Below, one piece after another: positions 52,616-62,571 of a stretch of DNA of 64,000 nucleotides. Position 1 is the first letter of the stretch; each line of letters opens with the position of its first letter. The position numbers and the translations under genes are program-made. The stretch is from Alteromonas sp047556435. Lineage in GTDB: Bacteria > Pseudomonadota > Gammaproteobacteria > Enterobacterales > Alteromonadaceae. Where the stretch lies: the NCBI RefSeq assembly GCF_047556435.1, contig NZ_CP180210.1, forward strand, positions 1,364,001-1,428,000, given 5' to 3'. Under the pieces are notes generated by a model that saw only the letters and a list, made by a program, of their open reading frames with translations, was not told the origin of the DNA and searched no databases.

Positions 52616-53087
52616 GTCTGGACGGTAAGTCGCATGAGCTCCTGTCGTGACACGATGAGTCGAACAGGTGCAGTTAAACCGCATTCCCCTCGCACCAGGT
52701 AGATAGCTAGTCACTGTCTTTTATTGCTGGGAAGCCGATTACGTGGTCTCCGGCGTGCCACTTCGTACTTTACATTGCAAAACCACGCTGCGAGTTTACG
52801 CTGTTTTCTTGGTAGTCCAAGCTGGCGTGAAAGCAGAAATAAAAAGCAAATTTTATTGCTCCCGAATAGTCTATAGACAAGTGACAAAACACGATCCTCT
52901 ACGTGTTGAAAATATATTTTTAAATCGTCGAAAAGTGTTTGTTTTCAAGGGTTTTAGTGTCTATAAATCGTAACTCTGGCTCGCAGTAAAGTCAGTGTTG
53001 AAGGTAAATAATAAAGACATTTTTCAGGCTGAATCAGTAATTGTTATTGCTGAATTTCAGACCCGAAATCACATCCGGGAAACCATT
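52616..53087. other. Leader region of the STN-less receptor
   Basis: About 470 bases with no convincing gene. A perfect 10-bp palindrome GTCTATAGAC lies at 52869-52878 and the 3' half is AT-rich (52900-52970), where the receptor promoter is expected. Confidence 0.4.
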
Positions 53088-55697
53088 ATGAAAACATCAT
53101 TGTCATTACTGACAAAAAACGTACGCGCCGTACTCGCTGCATCGGCGGCGCTAAGTGCTATGGCGGTAACGCCTGTTTACGCACAGGAAGAAGAAGCCGC
53201 TGAAACGCCTGATGATTATGAGCAGATTGCGGTTGTTGGAACGCGTGCCGCCCCGCGTTCAGTAGGGGAGTCAGCGGTACCTATCGACATTATCTCCGAT
53301 GAAGAATTCAAGAGCCAGGGCTCGACGGATATGGTATCGATGATGCAAACGGTGGTGCCTTCGTTTAACGTCAACGACCAGCCTATTAATGACGCCTCAT
53401 CACTGGTACGTCCGGCTAACCTGCGCGGTATGGCATCGGACCATACTCTGGTACTGGTAAACGGTAAGCGTCGACATCGCTCTGCGGTCATCACCTTCCT
53501 TGGTGGCGGCCTGTCAGATGGTGCACAAGGGCCAGATATTTCTGTAATTCCAGCCGCGGCACTCAAGCAGGTTGAAGTATTACGTGATGGCGCTGCGGCG
53601 CAATACGGTTCAGATGCGATTGCCGGTGTGGTTAACTTCGTACTCAAAGATGCCGCTGATGGGGGATCTGTTGAAGCGCGTTATGGCTCGTACTACGAGG
53701 GTGATGGCGACATGATGCAGGTCTCTGGTAACGTGGGAATGCCACTGTCAGATGATGGATTTATTAACCTGACAGCAGAATACCGTACCGCCGATCCAAC
53801 ATCACGAAGTGTACAACGCGATGATGCTGCTGCTCTGATTGCCGCTGGCAATACATTTGTTGCCGACCCGGCGCAAATCTGGGGAAGCCCGGAAATTAAA
53901 GATGACATAAAACTGTTTGCTAACCTGGGATTGCAACTGAACGACAATGCTGAAGCGTACATGTTTGGTAACTACGCTGAGCGTGAGGTTGAAGGTGGCT
54001 TTTATTATCGTAACCCGCATAACCGTGGCGGCGTTAACGATGGTGGCATTGAAGCGGCTGACGTCAATGGCGATGGTGTCATAGATGATGGTGAAGGTTA
54101 TCAGCTTCTGCTGGTCGGCGACCTGACCGGCGATATGTCAGGAAACTGCCCCACGGATATACGCGTGGGCGACAACGTGTTACAAAATCCGCGTTATATC
54201 GATCAAGTTGCAAATAATCCGGATTGCTTTGCGTTTAACGAAATTCTCCCCGGCGGTTTTACACCTAAGTTTGGTGGCACTATCACGGATATGTCACTGG
54301 TATTCGGAACCCGTGGTGAGTTTGACAATGAAGTGTCTTATGACGTGAGTGTTAACCTCGGGCAAAACGAAGTTGATTTTGCCATTAGCAACACTATTAA
54401 CCCGTCTTTGGGTCCGGATACACCGTTTGAGTTTAGTCCGGGCAAATATATCCAGTCTGAGCAAACTTTCGACTTTGGCTTAACTAAGCCATTTGATGCA
54501 GGGCTTTACGAGCCACTGTTTGTTGCCGGTGGTTTCCAATACCGTCACGAAACCTATGAAAGCATCGCTGGTGATCCGGCATCTTATGAAATTGGTCCGT
54601 TAGCCACACAAGGCTTTGGTATTGGTTCCAATGGTTTCCCGGGTCTTGCGGCTAACAGCCAGGGCGAAGTATCCCGCCACAATATCGCCTTGTATCTTGA
54701 TGTAGAGGCCTACATCACAGAAACGTTTATGCTGGCCGGTGCATTGCGATACGAGGACTTTTCTGATTTTGGTAATACAACCAAAGGTAAAATTGCGTTC
54801 CGCTGGCAGGCAATGGAAAGTATTGCTTTCCGTGGCGCCTTCTCGACCGGCTTCAAAGCGCCGACACTGGGACAAAGTAACGTACGTAACGTGACAACTG
54901 CGTTTGGTACTGATGGCCGCCTTATTGACCGTGCAACGCTTCCTCCAACCGATCCTGTTTCACAGCTTAAGGGCGGTGAGCAGCTGACACCGGAAGAGTC
55001 AGAAAGTATTACCTTTGGTATGGTTGCTGACTTTGACAACGGCTTGTTCCTGACAATCGATTACTACAACATCGAGTTGACTGATCGTATCAGTACCGCG
55101 TCTGGTATCGCGCTGACTCAGGAAGATATCGCTATCTTATTGGAGCAAGGCATTCGTGATGCTTCCAGCTTCTCGGAAATCAGCTTCTTTACCAACGACT
55201 TCGATACGACAACAGAAGGCGTGGACGTGGTTGCCAACTACTCTATGGAAATGCTGGGCGGCGATACCAAGTTCTCGCTGGCCTACAACTGGACCGAAAC
55301 CACGGTTGATCAGGCGTCAGAAAATATCTCTGACTTCCGTATCCGCATGCTTGAAGATAACTTACCGGCTGTGCGCTACAGTGCGACTGCAAACCATACC
55401 AATGGTGACTGGCGCTTCCTGGCACGGGTGAATTATTACGGCAGTATCTTTGAAGACCATCTGGACTCTGGCTTACCGATAGAGAAAGTTGGCTCTGAGT
55501 ACACCCTGGATCTGGAAGTGGGTTATGACTTCTCTGATGAACTCACGGTTGTGTTAGGTGCGAAAAATGCGCTGGATGAATATCCGGATCGCAACGTGAT
55601 GTATGACAACGAGATAGCTGGTTCTGCTTATCCCACTACGTCTCCCATTGGGATAAACGGTGGTTTCTATTATGTTCGGGGTATTTATACTTTCTAA
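53088..55697 (+). CDS. TonB-dependent receptor without a signalling domain
   Basis: An 869-residue outer-membrane receptor. The signal peptide ends at VYAQ (about residue 25), then a TonB-box-like YEQIAVVGTR. The plug contains PANLRGMASDHTLVLVNGKR and DGAAAQYGSDAIAGVVNF, and the protein ends YVRGIYTF. It is closely related to the receptor at 57656-60556 over most of its length but lacks that protein's N-terminal STN domain. ATG 53088 is chosen for its GGGA site; the frame is open to 52995. Substrate unknown. Confidence 0.92.
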   Translation: MKTSLSLLTKNVRAVLAASAALSAMAVTPVYAQEEEAAETPDDYEQIAVVGTRAAPRSVGESAVPIDIISDEEFKSQGSTDMVSMMQTVVPSFNVNDQPINDASSLVRPANLRGMASDHTLVLVNGKRRHRSAVITFLGGGLSDGAQGPDISVIPAAALKQVEVLRDGAAAQYGSDAIAGVVNFVLKDAADGGSVEARYGSYYEGDGDMMQVSGNVGMPLSDDGFINLTAEYRTADPTSRSVQRDDAAALIAAGNTFVADPAQIWGSPEIKDDIKLFANLGLQLNDNAEAYMFGNYAEREVEGGFYYRNPHNRGGVNDGGIEAADVNGDGVIDDGEGYQLLLVGDLTGDMSGNCPTDIRVGDNVLQNPRYIDQVANNPDCFAFNEILPGGFTPKFGGTITDMSLVFGTRGEFDNEVSYDVSVNLGQNEVDFAISNTINPSLGPDTPFEFSPGKYIQSEQTFDFGLTKPFDAGLYEPLFVAGGFQYRHETYESIAGDPASYEIGPLATQGFGIGSNGFPGLAANSQGEVSRHNIALYLDVEAYITETFMLAGALRYEDFSDFGNTTKGKIAFRWQAMESIAFRGAFSTGFKAPTLGQSNVRNVTTAFGTDGRLIDRATLPPTDPVSQLKGGEQLTPEESESITFGMVADFDNGLFLTIDYYNIELTDRISTASGIALTQEDIAILLEQGIRDASSFSEISFFTNDFDTTTEGVDVVANYSMEMLGGDTKFSLAYNWTETTVDQASENISDFRIRMLEDNLPAVRYSATANHTNGDWRFLARVNYYGSIFEDHLDSGLPIEKVGSEYTLDLEVGYDFSDELTVVLGAKNALDEYPDRNVMYDNEIAGSAYPTTSPIGINGGFYYVRGIYTF

Positions 55698-55715
55698 CCT
55701 GTGAAACCAGTAAGT

Positions 55716-55738
55716 AAAGGGGGCGGTCGCCCCCTTTT
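55716..55738 (+). terminator. Intrinsic terminator after the receptor
   Basis: A GC-rich AAAGGGGGC/GCCCCCTTT hairpin with a 4-base loop, with TTTT at its end, 19 bases after the receptor stop. It separates the receptor from the sigma factor gene. Confidence 0.8.
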
Positions 55739-55862
55739 ACTCCCCGGAAGGCATTATACAAAGGTACTACAATATAACGGATGAAAAAGTACAGAGTTAC
55801 TGGCAAACTACGAAAATTGCGCGCTGCTATTTTGTCGTCCAAAGGCACACAGATAATAACTT

Positions 55863-56423
55863 ATGACCACTAAGTCGACACTGGCTGACACTTTTGTAAA
55901 GTACCGAACACGCTTGATGCGTGCGGTGAGCGCCATTGTGAATCCGGATGATATCGAAGATATCGTTCAGGAAGCGTTTATAAAAAGTTACGAGGCTCAG
56001 CTAAATCAGGAAATTCGCTTCGAGCGAACCTATATGCTGAAAACGGCAAGAAACCTTGCGCTTAATCATGTGTCCAAGGCGTCTTCTCAACTGAATCAGT
56101 CTATGGAAGACATGGATCACCTGCCACAGGAGCTGGTGGGCCACAGCCTGGAAAAAAATGTAGAAAGCAAAGAGCGATTTATCCATTTTTGCCGTGCAAC
56201 AGATACGCTGTCACCTGATGTGAAGCGCGTATTTTTATTAAAAAAAGTCTATGGAATGAGTCAACGAGATATTGCCGAACTGGTCGGAATAAGTGAGAGC
56301 ACCGTGGAAAAACACGTGGCTAAAGGTCTCATGTTATGCGCCAGGTATCTTGCAGACACTCCACAGGGTGCCGGGAAAAGCGGGCAGCCTGACTTTAAAT
56401 CAGGAACAGGACATACGCAGTAG
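55863..56423 (+). CDS. FecI-like ECF sigma factor
   Basis: A 186-residue extracytoplasmic-function sigma factor. Region 2 is near the N-terminus (PDDIEDIVQEAFIKSYEAQ) and region 4 near residue 115-155 (KKVYGMSQRDIAELVGISES, then TVEKHVAKG). It sits two bases before a FecR-type gene and ahead of an STN-bearing receptor, the classic FecI-FecR-FecA layout. It should direct RNA polymerase to the receptor gene(s) when the ligand is sensed outside. Confidence 0.93.
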   Translation: MTTKSTLADTFVKYRTRLMRAVSAIVNPDDIEDIVQEAFIKSYEAQLNQEIRFERTYMLKTARNLALNHVSKASSQLNQSMEDMDHLPQELVGHSLEKNVESKERFIHFCRATDTLSPDVKRVFLLKKVYGMSQRDIAELVGISESTVEKHVAKGLMLCARYLADTPQGAGKSGQPDFKSGTGHTQ

Positions 56424-56425
56424 TC

Positions 56426-57490
56426 ATGAGTAATATCCGTCAATTTTCCAGCCGGGAAGACATTCAGGAGCAGGCATGTCTGTGGATCAGCAGACTAGAC
56501 CGGGGACTTGCTGAAAGCGAGAAAGCTGAACTGAATGCATGGCTTCGAGACAGCAATGCACACCGTGAAGCATTCATGGAGTACGCCAGTCTTTGGGACG
56601 ATATGAGTGTGCTGAATGAACTTAGTGGCTTATTTCCGCGCAAACAGGCCAAACAGGAAGCCGGCCGTGTTAAGCGTCTGGTAAATCAGGCCCGCTGGAG
56701 TGTCGCAGCAGGATTTTTATTAATGGCAATTGCTGCCGGTGTGATTGTCGAGCGAACCTGGTTTACCGCACCTGTTGAAGTCGCCAGTGCTTCACAAAAA
56801 GTCGTCACCGGGATTGGTGAGCAAAAAAGTCTGACGCTGGCCGATGGCTCAGTCGTCCATCTGAATACTAACAGCACCGTGACGGTAACCCTCTCTGAAG
56901 AGGCTCGGGAAATTGTGCTGCTTAAAGGTGAAGCGCACTTTACTGTAGCGCATGATAAAAGCCGGCCATTTATTGTGACGGCGGGGAACAATACCGTTAC
57001 GGCTGTAGGTACGGCATTTAACATGCAATATGTAAATGATAATGCGTTTGAACTGGTTGTGACAGAAGGCCGTGTTCTGGTGAAAGACCGGTTTGCCGTG
57101 TCGCGCAACACCCAGTCGTTATTTGCCATTGAGCCTGTTTCCGGCGAAGGTCTTCTTATGTTTTCCGGCGAAAAAGCAACGATTCGGGGTGATGTGGAAG
57201 ATAAAGAAAACCTTTCCCAGAATGATATCGAAGATGACCTGGCATGGCAGAAAGGCATGATCGTGTTTAAAGGAGAGCCTTTGGAAGAGGCTCTGGCAGA
57301 GATTGGCCGGTACACACAACTACGTTTTTCTATCAGTGATGAAGGACTCAAGCAACGCCGGGTTGCGGGGTATTTTAAAGTTGGTGATATTGATGGCCTG
57401 TTAAATGCCCTGAAAAACAGTTTCAATATTGAACATAAAAAGCTGAATGACACGACAATCGCCCTCTCTGAAACAACAACGGCGTCCTGA
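56426..57490 (+). CDS. FecR-like anti-sigma/sigma regulator
   Basis: A 354-residue inner-membrane regulator. Domains: cytoplasmic N-terminal DUF4880-type region (EQACLWISRLDRGLAESEKA), one membrane helix near residues 90-108 (WSVAAGFLLMAIAAGVIV), periplasmic FecR domain (SLTLADGSVVHLNTNSTVTV), and a C-terminal secretin-like part (about 275-350, EPLEEALAEIGRYTQLRFSI). It should relay the signal from the STN domain of the receptor to the sigma factor. Start ATG is two bases after the sigma factor stop. Confidence 0.92.
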   Translation: MSNIRQFSSREDIQEQACLWISRLDRGLAESEKAELNAWLRDSNAHREAFMEYASLWDDMSVLNELSGLFPRKQAKQEAGRVKRLVNQARWSVAAGFLLMAIAAGVIVERTWFTAPVEVASASQKVVTGIGEQKSLTLADGSVVHLNTNSTVTVTLSEEAREIVLLKGEAHFTVAHDKSRPFIVTAGNNTVTAVGTAFNMQYVNDNAFELVVTEGRVLVKDRFAVSRNTQSLFAIEPVSGEGLLMFSGEKATIRGDVEDKENLSQNDIEDDLAWQKGMIVFKGEPLEEALAEIGRYTQLRFSISDEGLKQRRVAGYFKVGDIDGLLNALKNSFNIEHKKLNDTTIALSETTTAS

Positions 57491-57535
57491 TCGCTAATTC
57501 AGACATGGGCTCTGTTGCACATGTTGTACTTGCTT

Positions 57536-57579
57536 ACAATCCGCCTTTAAAGTTAGCTTGGCAGGTAAAGTCGGATTGT
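57536..57579. repeat. 14-bp inverted repeat upstream of the STN receptor
   Basis: Arms ACAATCCGCCTTTA and TAAAGTCGGATTGT pair over 14 positions with one mismatch; the spacer is 16 bases. No T-run follows. It lies between the FecR-like stop and the receptor start, where a sigma-factor promoter or an operator is expected. Confidence 0.6.
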
Positions 57580-57605
57580 GACAGTATGGTCATACTTGTC
57601 ATAAA
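57577..57605. repeat. Second short palindrome next to the receptor promoter region
   Basis: GACAGTATG/CATACTTGTC form an inverted repeat around a GT centre with one bulge. It directly follows the 14-bp inverted repeat. Confidence 0.45.
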
Positions 57606-57655
57606 AATAATCAAAACAGTAACCAGCACACGTGTTGAAAGCGTCGCTCTTCCCA

Positions 57656-60556
57656 ATGAACTACCACCTTTCTTTTCGCCAGTCGTGCAAACGTCTCGGG
57701 TGGCAGCTTCTTGCGCTTTGTTTTTTTTCAGCATCTACGTTTGCCACCGAAAAGATCACGTTTTCAATCCCGGCGCAGAAAGCAGACAATGCACTCACAG
57801 AGTTCGCCCGCCAGGCGAATACGACGCTATTATTTCCCCCGGAACTGGCTGAGCAGATAGTTACTAACGCACTGGAAGGTGAATATACGCTTGCACAGGC
57901 GCTGGCGTTGCTGTTACAGGGAACGGAACTGGCGATGGTTGTGGATGAGGAAGGCATGGTAAGCGTGCGCTCAAAAGCTGCCATGGTTGCGTCAGCCCCG
58001 CCTGAAGAGAACACAAAAGAGACAGAGTACAGTGGCGATTACCAGATGGAGAGGATCGCTGTGGTAGGCACACGTAGCGCACCTCGTTCGGTGGTCGACT
58101 CTCCTGTTCCGCTGGATATTATCGGAGCTGATACGCTGTCCTCACAGGGCAACAGTGACGTGCTGTCGATGTTAAGCGTGATGGTGCCCTCACTGAACGT
58201 CAATGATCAGCCTATTAACGACGCGACCAGCCTGGTGCGGCCTGCTAACCTGCGGGGAATGGCATCAGATCACACGCTGATTTTGCTTAATGGTAAGCGT
58301 CGACATCGCTCAGCGGTGATAACTTTTCTGGGAGGAGGCCTGTCGGATGGCGCGCAGGGGCCGGATGTCTCGGTTATTCCTGCTTATGCGTTGCGTCAGG
58401 TTGAAGTGTTGCGAGATGGCGCCGCCGCTCAGTACGGTTCAGATGCGATTGCCGGTGTGATTAACTTTGCACTGAAAAATGACGCTGAGGGTGGGAGCGT
58501 TACGTTAAAAGCCGGTCAGTTTGGTGAAGGCGACGGTGAAATGTTGCAGTTCCAGAGCAATGTCGGCTTGCCGTTGCAAGGCTCCGGTTTTGTCAATCTG
58601 ACAGCAGAGTACCGCCAGCAGCAGGCAACCTCTCGCAGTGTGCAACGGGATGATGCTGCAAAACTCTTGCAAAATGGCAATACCCACGTTCGCGATCCTG
58701 CGCAGGTATGGGGCACTCTGGATGTTGATAAAGACATCAAACTCGCAGCAAATCTGGGTTGGGATATGACTGAGTCAACCCAGGGATATGCCTTTGCGAC
58801 GGCGGCGTGGCGTGATATTACCGGCGGTTTCTATTTCCGTCATCCCCATGAGCGGGTCGGGGTTTTCCGTCACCCGGAGGAGACTAATCCGCCACGGTTG
58901 CTGGTGGCAGATCTCGACGGAATCGGTCAGGGAATCGAATGCCCAGCCATTTTTATTACGTCAGAAAATATATTGGCGCAAGCGGATTATCAACGTATCG
59001 CTGATAATGATACTGCGCTGGGAAGCAACTGTTTTGCCTTTAATGAGTGGTTTCCTGGCGGGTTTACCCCTGAATTTGGGGGGCGGATCGCTGATGCGTC
59101 TCTGTTCGCTGGTGTTCGACACGAAACCGCATCCGGTTGGTCACTGGATTTCAGCGCCAGCGTGGGTTACTCAAATATAGACTACCGACTCAATGGCACC
59201 GTGAATCCGTCAATGGGCCCCGAATCACCATTGTCTTTTTCACCGGGCGACGTCAGCCAGGTTGAGAGAACCGTGAACGTTGACGCCTCCAGACAGTACC
59301 ATACGTGGCTGGATGAGCCTGTAAATGTCGCGGTAGGTGCTGAATGGCGACGCGAAACTTATCACCAGAAGGCCGGTGACAGAGCGTCCTGGCTGACCGG
59401 GCCCTATGCGTATGATGCCAACACCGATGCCACATTAGGATTTAGTGTCGGCTCGAATGGTTTTCCGGGTTATCAGCCTCAGTCGGAAGGGCACTGGAGT
59501 CGAAATAACTGGGCATTATATGCCGATGTCGAGCTCTTTCTGACAAGCAGCTGGCAGGCAGGACTCGCCGCCAGACTGGAACATTTTTCCGACTTTGGGG
59601 CGACGTTTGATGGCAAATTTACGACCCGCTTTGCCCTCAATGACGTAGTGGCCCTGCGAGGGTCGGTGAGTACCGGCTTTAAAGCCCCGACAGTGGGACA
59701 AAGCAATGTGATTAACGTTACTACCGCGTATAGTGCCAACGGCCTGGAAGATCAGGCTACGCTGCCTCCGACAGACTTAATTTCAAAACAGCTTGGGGCG
59801 ACCGCTCTGGAGCCAGAAGAATCTGTCAATTTGAGCATGGGACTGGTGGCACACTGGCACGAAGCACTGTATCTGACGATGGATTATTTTGATATCCGTT
59901 TACAAGACAGGATCAGCACAACATCAGCGATCCCGCTGACGCCTCAGGATATCGCGGTGCTGGAGCAACTGGGACGTGACGAGGCGGCAAATTACAACAG
60001 CGCCAAGTTTTTTACTAACGATTTTGATACCCGCACGCGAGGCGTCGACGTCGTTCTGCAATACGGCTTCAGCGCAGGTACGATACCGCATACGGTAATT
60101 GCCGCTTACAACTGGACAGATACGCAAGTGGAACGAGTGACACTATATCCGGCGGAAGTCGATGGCGAGGTCGTGATGATGCCCAACCTCACGTCGCAGC
60201 GGATCCGCATGCTGGAAGATAACCTGCCGGCCCACCGCGCGACGTTGTCACTTAAACAGGAGTTCTCGGCACTGACACTGGACTGGCGTGTGAATTATTA
60301 TGGCAAGTTTTATGAAGACCATTTGGATGCCTCTGCCGACATGGATATTTACGGCAGCGCCATGGTGACCCTTGATGCGGAAGGCACCTGGAAAATCAGT
60401 CCGCACCTGTCGGTCTCTGTCGGCGCGCAAAACCTGTTTGACTCGTTGCCCAAAGACAATCCCTATAAAGGCGTCGTGGGGGCTTTGTACCCGCCAACGT
60501 CTCCAAGTGGTATCAACGGGAGCTTTTATTATCTGTCCACTAACTGGCAGTGGTAG
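57656..60556 (+). CDS. TonB-dependent transducer receptor with STN signalling domain
   Basis: About 966 residues. The signal peptide ends near STFA-TE (about residue 30). An STN (secretin/TonB short N-terminal) domain follows (about 34-105: ITFSIPAQKADNALTEFARQ and further), then TonB box (RIAVVGTRS), plug and barrel (ends STNWQW). STN domains contact FecR-type regulators, so this is a transducer. It is paralogous to the receptor at 53088-55697 with long identical stretches in the plug. ATG 57656 is preferred over GTG 57632; neither has a strong ribosome site. Confidence 0.93.
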   Translation: MNYHLSFRQSCKRLGWQLLALCFFSASTFATEKITFSIPAQKADNALTEFARQANTTLLFPPELAEQIVTNALEGEYTLAQALALLLQGTELAMVVDEEGMVSVRSKAAMVASAPPEENTKETEYSGDYQMERIAVVGTRSAPRSVVDSPVPLDIIGADTLSSQGNSDVLSMLSVMVPSLNVNDQPINDATSLVRPANLRGMASDHTLILLNGKRRHRSAVITFLGGGLSDGAQGPDVSVIPAYALRQVEVLRDGAAAQYGSDAIAGVINFALKNDAEGGSVTLKAGQFGEGDGEMLQFQSNVGLPLQGSGFVNLTAEYRQQQATSRSVQRDDAAKLLQNGNTHVRDPAQVWGTLDVDKDIKLAANLGWDMTESTQGYAFATAAWRDITGGFYFRHPHERVGVFRHPEETNPPRLLVADLDGIGQGIECPAIFITSENILAQADYQRIADNDTALGSNCFAFNEWFPGGFTPEFGGRIADASLFAGVRHETASGWSLDFSASVGYSNIDYRLNGTVNPSMGPESPLSFSPGDVSQVERTVNVDASRQYHTWLDEPVNVAVGAEWRRETYHQKAGDRASWLTGPYAYDANTDATLGFSVGSNGFPGYQPQSEGHWSRNNWALYADVELFLTSSWQAGLAARLEHFSDFGATFDGKFTTRFALNDVVALRGSVSTGFKAPTVGQSNVINVTTAYSANGLEDQATLPPTDLISKQLGATALEPEESVNLSMGLVAHWHEALYLTMDYFDIRLQDRISTTSAIPLTPQDIAVLEQLGRDEAANYNSAKFFTNDFDTRTRGVDVVLQYGFSAGTIPHTVIAAYNWTDTQVERVTLYPAEVDGEVVMMPNLTSQRIRMLEDNLPAHRATLSLKQEFSALTLDWRVNYYGKFYEDHLDASADMDIYGSAMVTLDAEGTWKISPHLSVSVGAQNLFDSLPKDNPYKGVVGALYPPTSPSGINGSFYYLSTNWQW

Positions 60557-60615
60557 CGAAGCCTGACGCAGTTCAAGAGGGACTTTGTTCGCAGTTACTG
60601 TGACTTCAGAGCCTT

Positions 60616-62517
60616 CTAAAAACAGGTATATGCAGGATATGCCACGTTTGAGTCGTCGACAGTCAGTAGAGGATGTTCATCAACGATATCCCGATATAAC
60701 GAGGGCGCTTTTAGCTTCATCACCCGCATTTGTGCCAGATGCGCGTCGCTAACCGTCGGAGAATACGCCATCAGAATACTAATGATTGCATTTGCATCCT
60801 CGGCCCGGTCACGGGTCGCTATATGGTACAGCGCAAGATATAACGGATCGGGGGTATTAGGAACTTGGTAATAGGGTACGCCTGATTGCACCAGATACTG
60901 AAGAGTGTCAGGCGAACCCGCGTTGACTGCAATAAACAGAAGATTTCGGCCGTAAATGTCCGTCATGTGCAGATCGACGCCAGCATCTTCTATTTTTTGT
61001 AAGTTGTTCACAAAGTAACGGTTGTCTTCCAGGTAGGAGAAGTTCCAGACATCCGGTACAAATCCGGCGCCGACGAATGCGGCATAACTCTCAGGAATAT
61101 AAGCAACAGATTCATGAAATACCCGTGGTACCGCCTCCGGGTAGTCGTCCAGCATTGACATGGCGAGTTGCCATTCACCATCCGACAGCACCCGGTAATA
61201 CCGATCCTCATCAAATTCTGAACGACGCCCTGGCAGTGCATCTTTGAACATCATCTTTTCCCGCCTGCACTTTACCAGCTCAGGCGCCATTTCATAAAGT
61301 TCATCATCACGATAATCGACCAGCTCACTGCCCAACCATTTTGGTGACCAGGCATCAGCAACCTGCTTTTTGAAACTGCGGCAACGCGAACGTTTTTCCG
61401 CGGTTTTCTCACCGACTTGATCTGTAATCATTGCCTCCTGATGAGATTGAATTTGCGTAATCAATTCTGTTGCTCGCGGTGATGTCAGCGGTGACATGAT
61501 GGGCACTGTTTTCAGGTCAAACCCGTAATTCAGTTCCAGAGCCTCGCTCACGCCTTCCCAAAAAATAAACAGGTTCGCTGAGAAACGGCTTTTGAAGCTG
61601 TCATTCTCAAACACTGATACCGAACGTTGTCCGTGTTCTATTAAATCATTTGCCAGGGCAATCTGCGCCGCTACAGTATCATTTTGTTCCTGAAGTGTTT
61701 CTTGAGAAAATCGGCTAAGTCCTGCCAGGGCATAATCCAGTGTCGTACCCAGGTAGGCATCTGACGTTGGCCTCGCGCCCTGTGCCATTAGCCATTGCGC
61801 GAGGGCGGGGCGGCGGTTAAATGCCGCGACATCCAGCAACGAGATAGCCTGTTTATCAATGACAAAGCTGCTCCCTAATTTGGCATTGATATCTTCAAGC
61901 TGTAACACAAAAGGCTTTATGGCCGTGTCGCTAAGGTTGGGTTGCTGAATAAGCCAGGCGACATCGTCTACAATTAACGTCTCCTCATCGGACAACGTCT
62001 CAAGCGGTTTGTCATTCTTTACCGCCTCTTCAAGCCTGTTGACAGGGACGGATCTGAACACGCCCATGCCAGAGGGCAAGTCAGGCATGTTTTCCCGCAG
62101 AGCTTTATTCAATTGTCGATTCAGGGAATCGAGCTGGCTGTCTTTCTTACGATAATCGTCACGCCATTCTCTGGCAAAGTTGGGGTTGCGCAGCGCATCT
62201 ATGGCCAGCGTGATGTCATCGACAGAGAAGCCGTCATCCAGAAAGGATGACAATCTTTCATCATCAAAATAGTGACGGGTGACCCTATCAATATTCTTTT
62301 GTAAATCAGTGCACTGCTGATGATCTGCGACAAATTCTGGTGCGGCTTCCTGTTGTATTTCAGGCGTATTTTTTGAGCTGGTGGTTGATGCTGGGGAGGA
62401 TTTTGCCGGAGTATCGGGCTCTGATTCGGATTCGGGCTCATGAGGTAGTCCGAACACCAAATAAAGCACCAGGATTGAGGCGAAAATAAAAACAGATAAA
62501 TACAACGCGCGAGCCAA
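60616..62517 (-). CDS. Membrane-anchored protein with ankyrin-like repeats
   Basis: About 633 residues with a single N-terminal hydrophobic anchor (LYLSVFIFASILVLYLVFGL), an acidic/Ser-rich linker (about 25-60) and a large soluble domain. Ankyrin-like stretches are visible: SLLDVAAFNRRPALAQWLMA near residue 230 and NLLFIAVNAGSPDTLQYLVQ near 540. The role is unknown. The start is probably TTG 62517; an ATG at 62524 is out of frame and followed at once by TGA. It has no clear operon partner and converges with the STN receptor. Confidence 0.6.
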   Translation of the reverse strand: MARALYLSVFIFASILVLYLVFGLPHEPESESEPDTPAKSSPASTTSSKNTPEIQQEAAPEFVADHQQCTDLQKNIDRVTRHYFDDERLSSFLDDGFSVDDITLAIDALRNPNFAREWRDDYRKKDSQLDSLNRQLNKALRENMPDLPSGMGVFRSVPVNRLEEAVKNDKPLETLSDEETLIVDDVAWLIQQPNLSDTAIKPFVLQLEDINAKLGSSFVIDKQAISLLDVAAFNRRPALAQWLMAQGARPTSDAYLGTTLDYALAGLSRFSQETLQEQNDTVAAQIALANDLIEHGQRSVSVFENDSFKSRFSANLFIFWEGVSEALELNYGFDLKTVPIMSPLTSPRATELITQIQSHQEAMITDQVGEKTAEKRSRCRSFKKQVADAWSPKWLGSELVDYRDDELYEMAPELVKCRREKMMFKDALPGRRSEFDEDRYYRVLSDGEWQLAMSMLDDYPEAVPRVFHESVAYIPESYAAFVGAGFVPDVWNFSYLEDNRYFVNNLQKIEDAGVDLHMTDIYGRNLLFIAVNAGSPDTLQYLVQSGVPYYQVPNTPDPLYLALYHIATRDRAEDANAIISILMAYSPTVSDAHLAQMRVMKLKAPSLYRDIVDEHPLLTVDDSNVAYPAYTCF

Positions 62518-62571
62518 TTCACATTTTCCTTAATGATAAATTTGCGCGATACGGGGCGTAAAAGGTAAGCG

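Noticed and set aside
52743..52973. 76-residue plus-strand ORF before the STN-less receptor
   Set aside because: It lacks a start signal and lies in the AT-rich promoter region; no family resemblance.
57505..57852. 115-residue plus-strand ORF between the FecR-like and STN receptor genes
   Set aside because: It overlaps the signal peptide and STN region of the receptor in another frame; no ribosome site.
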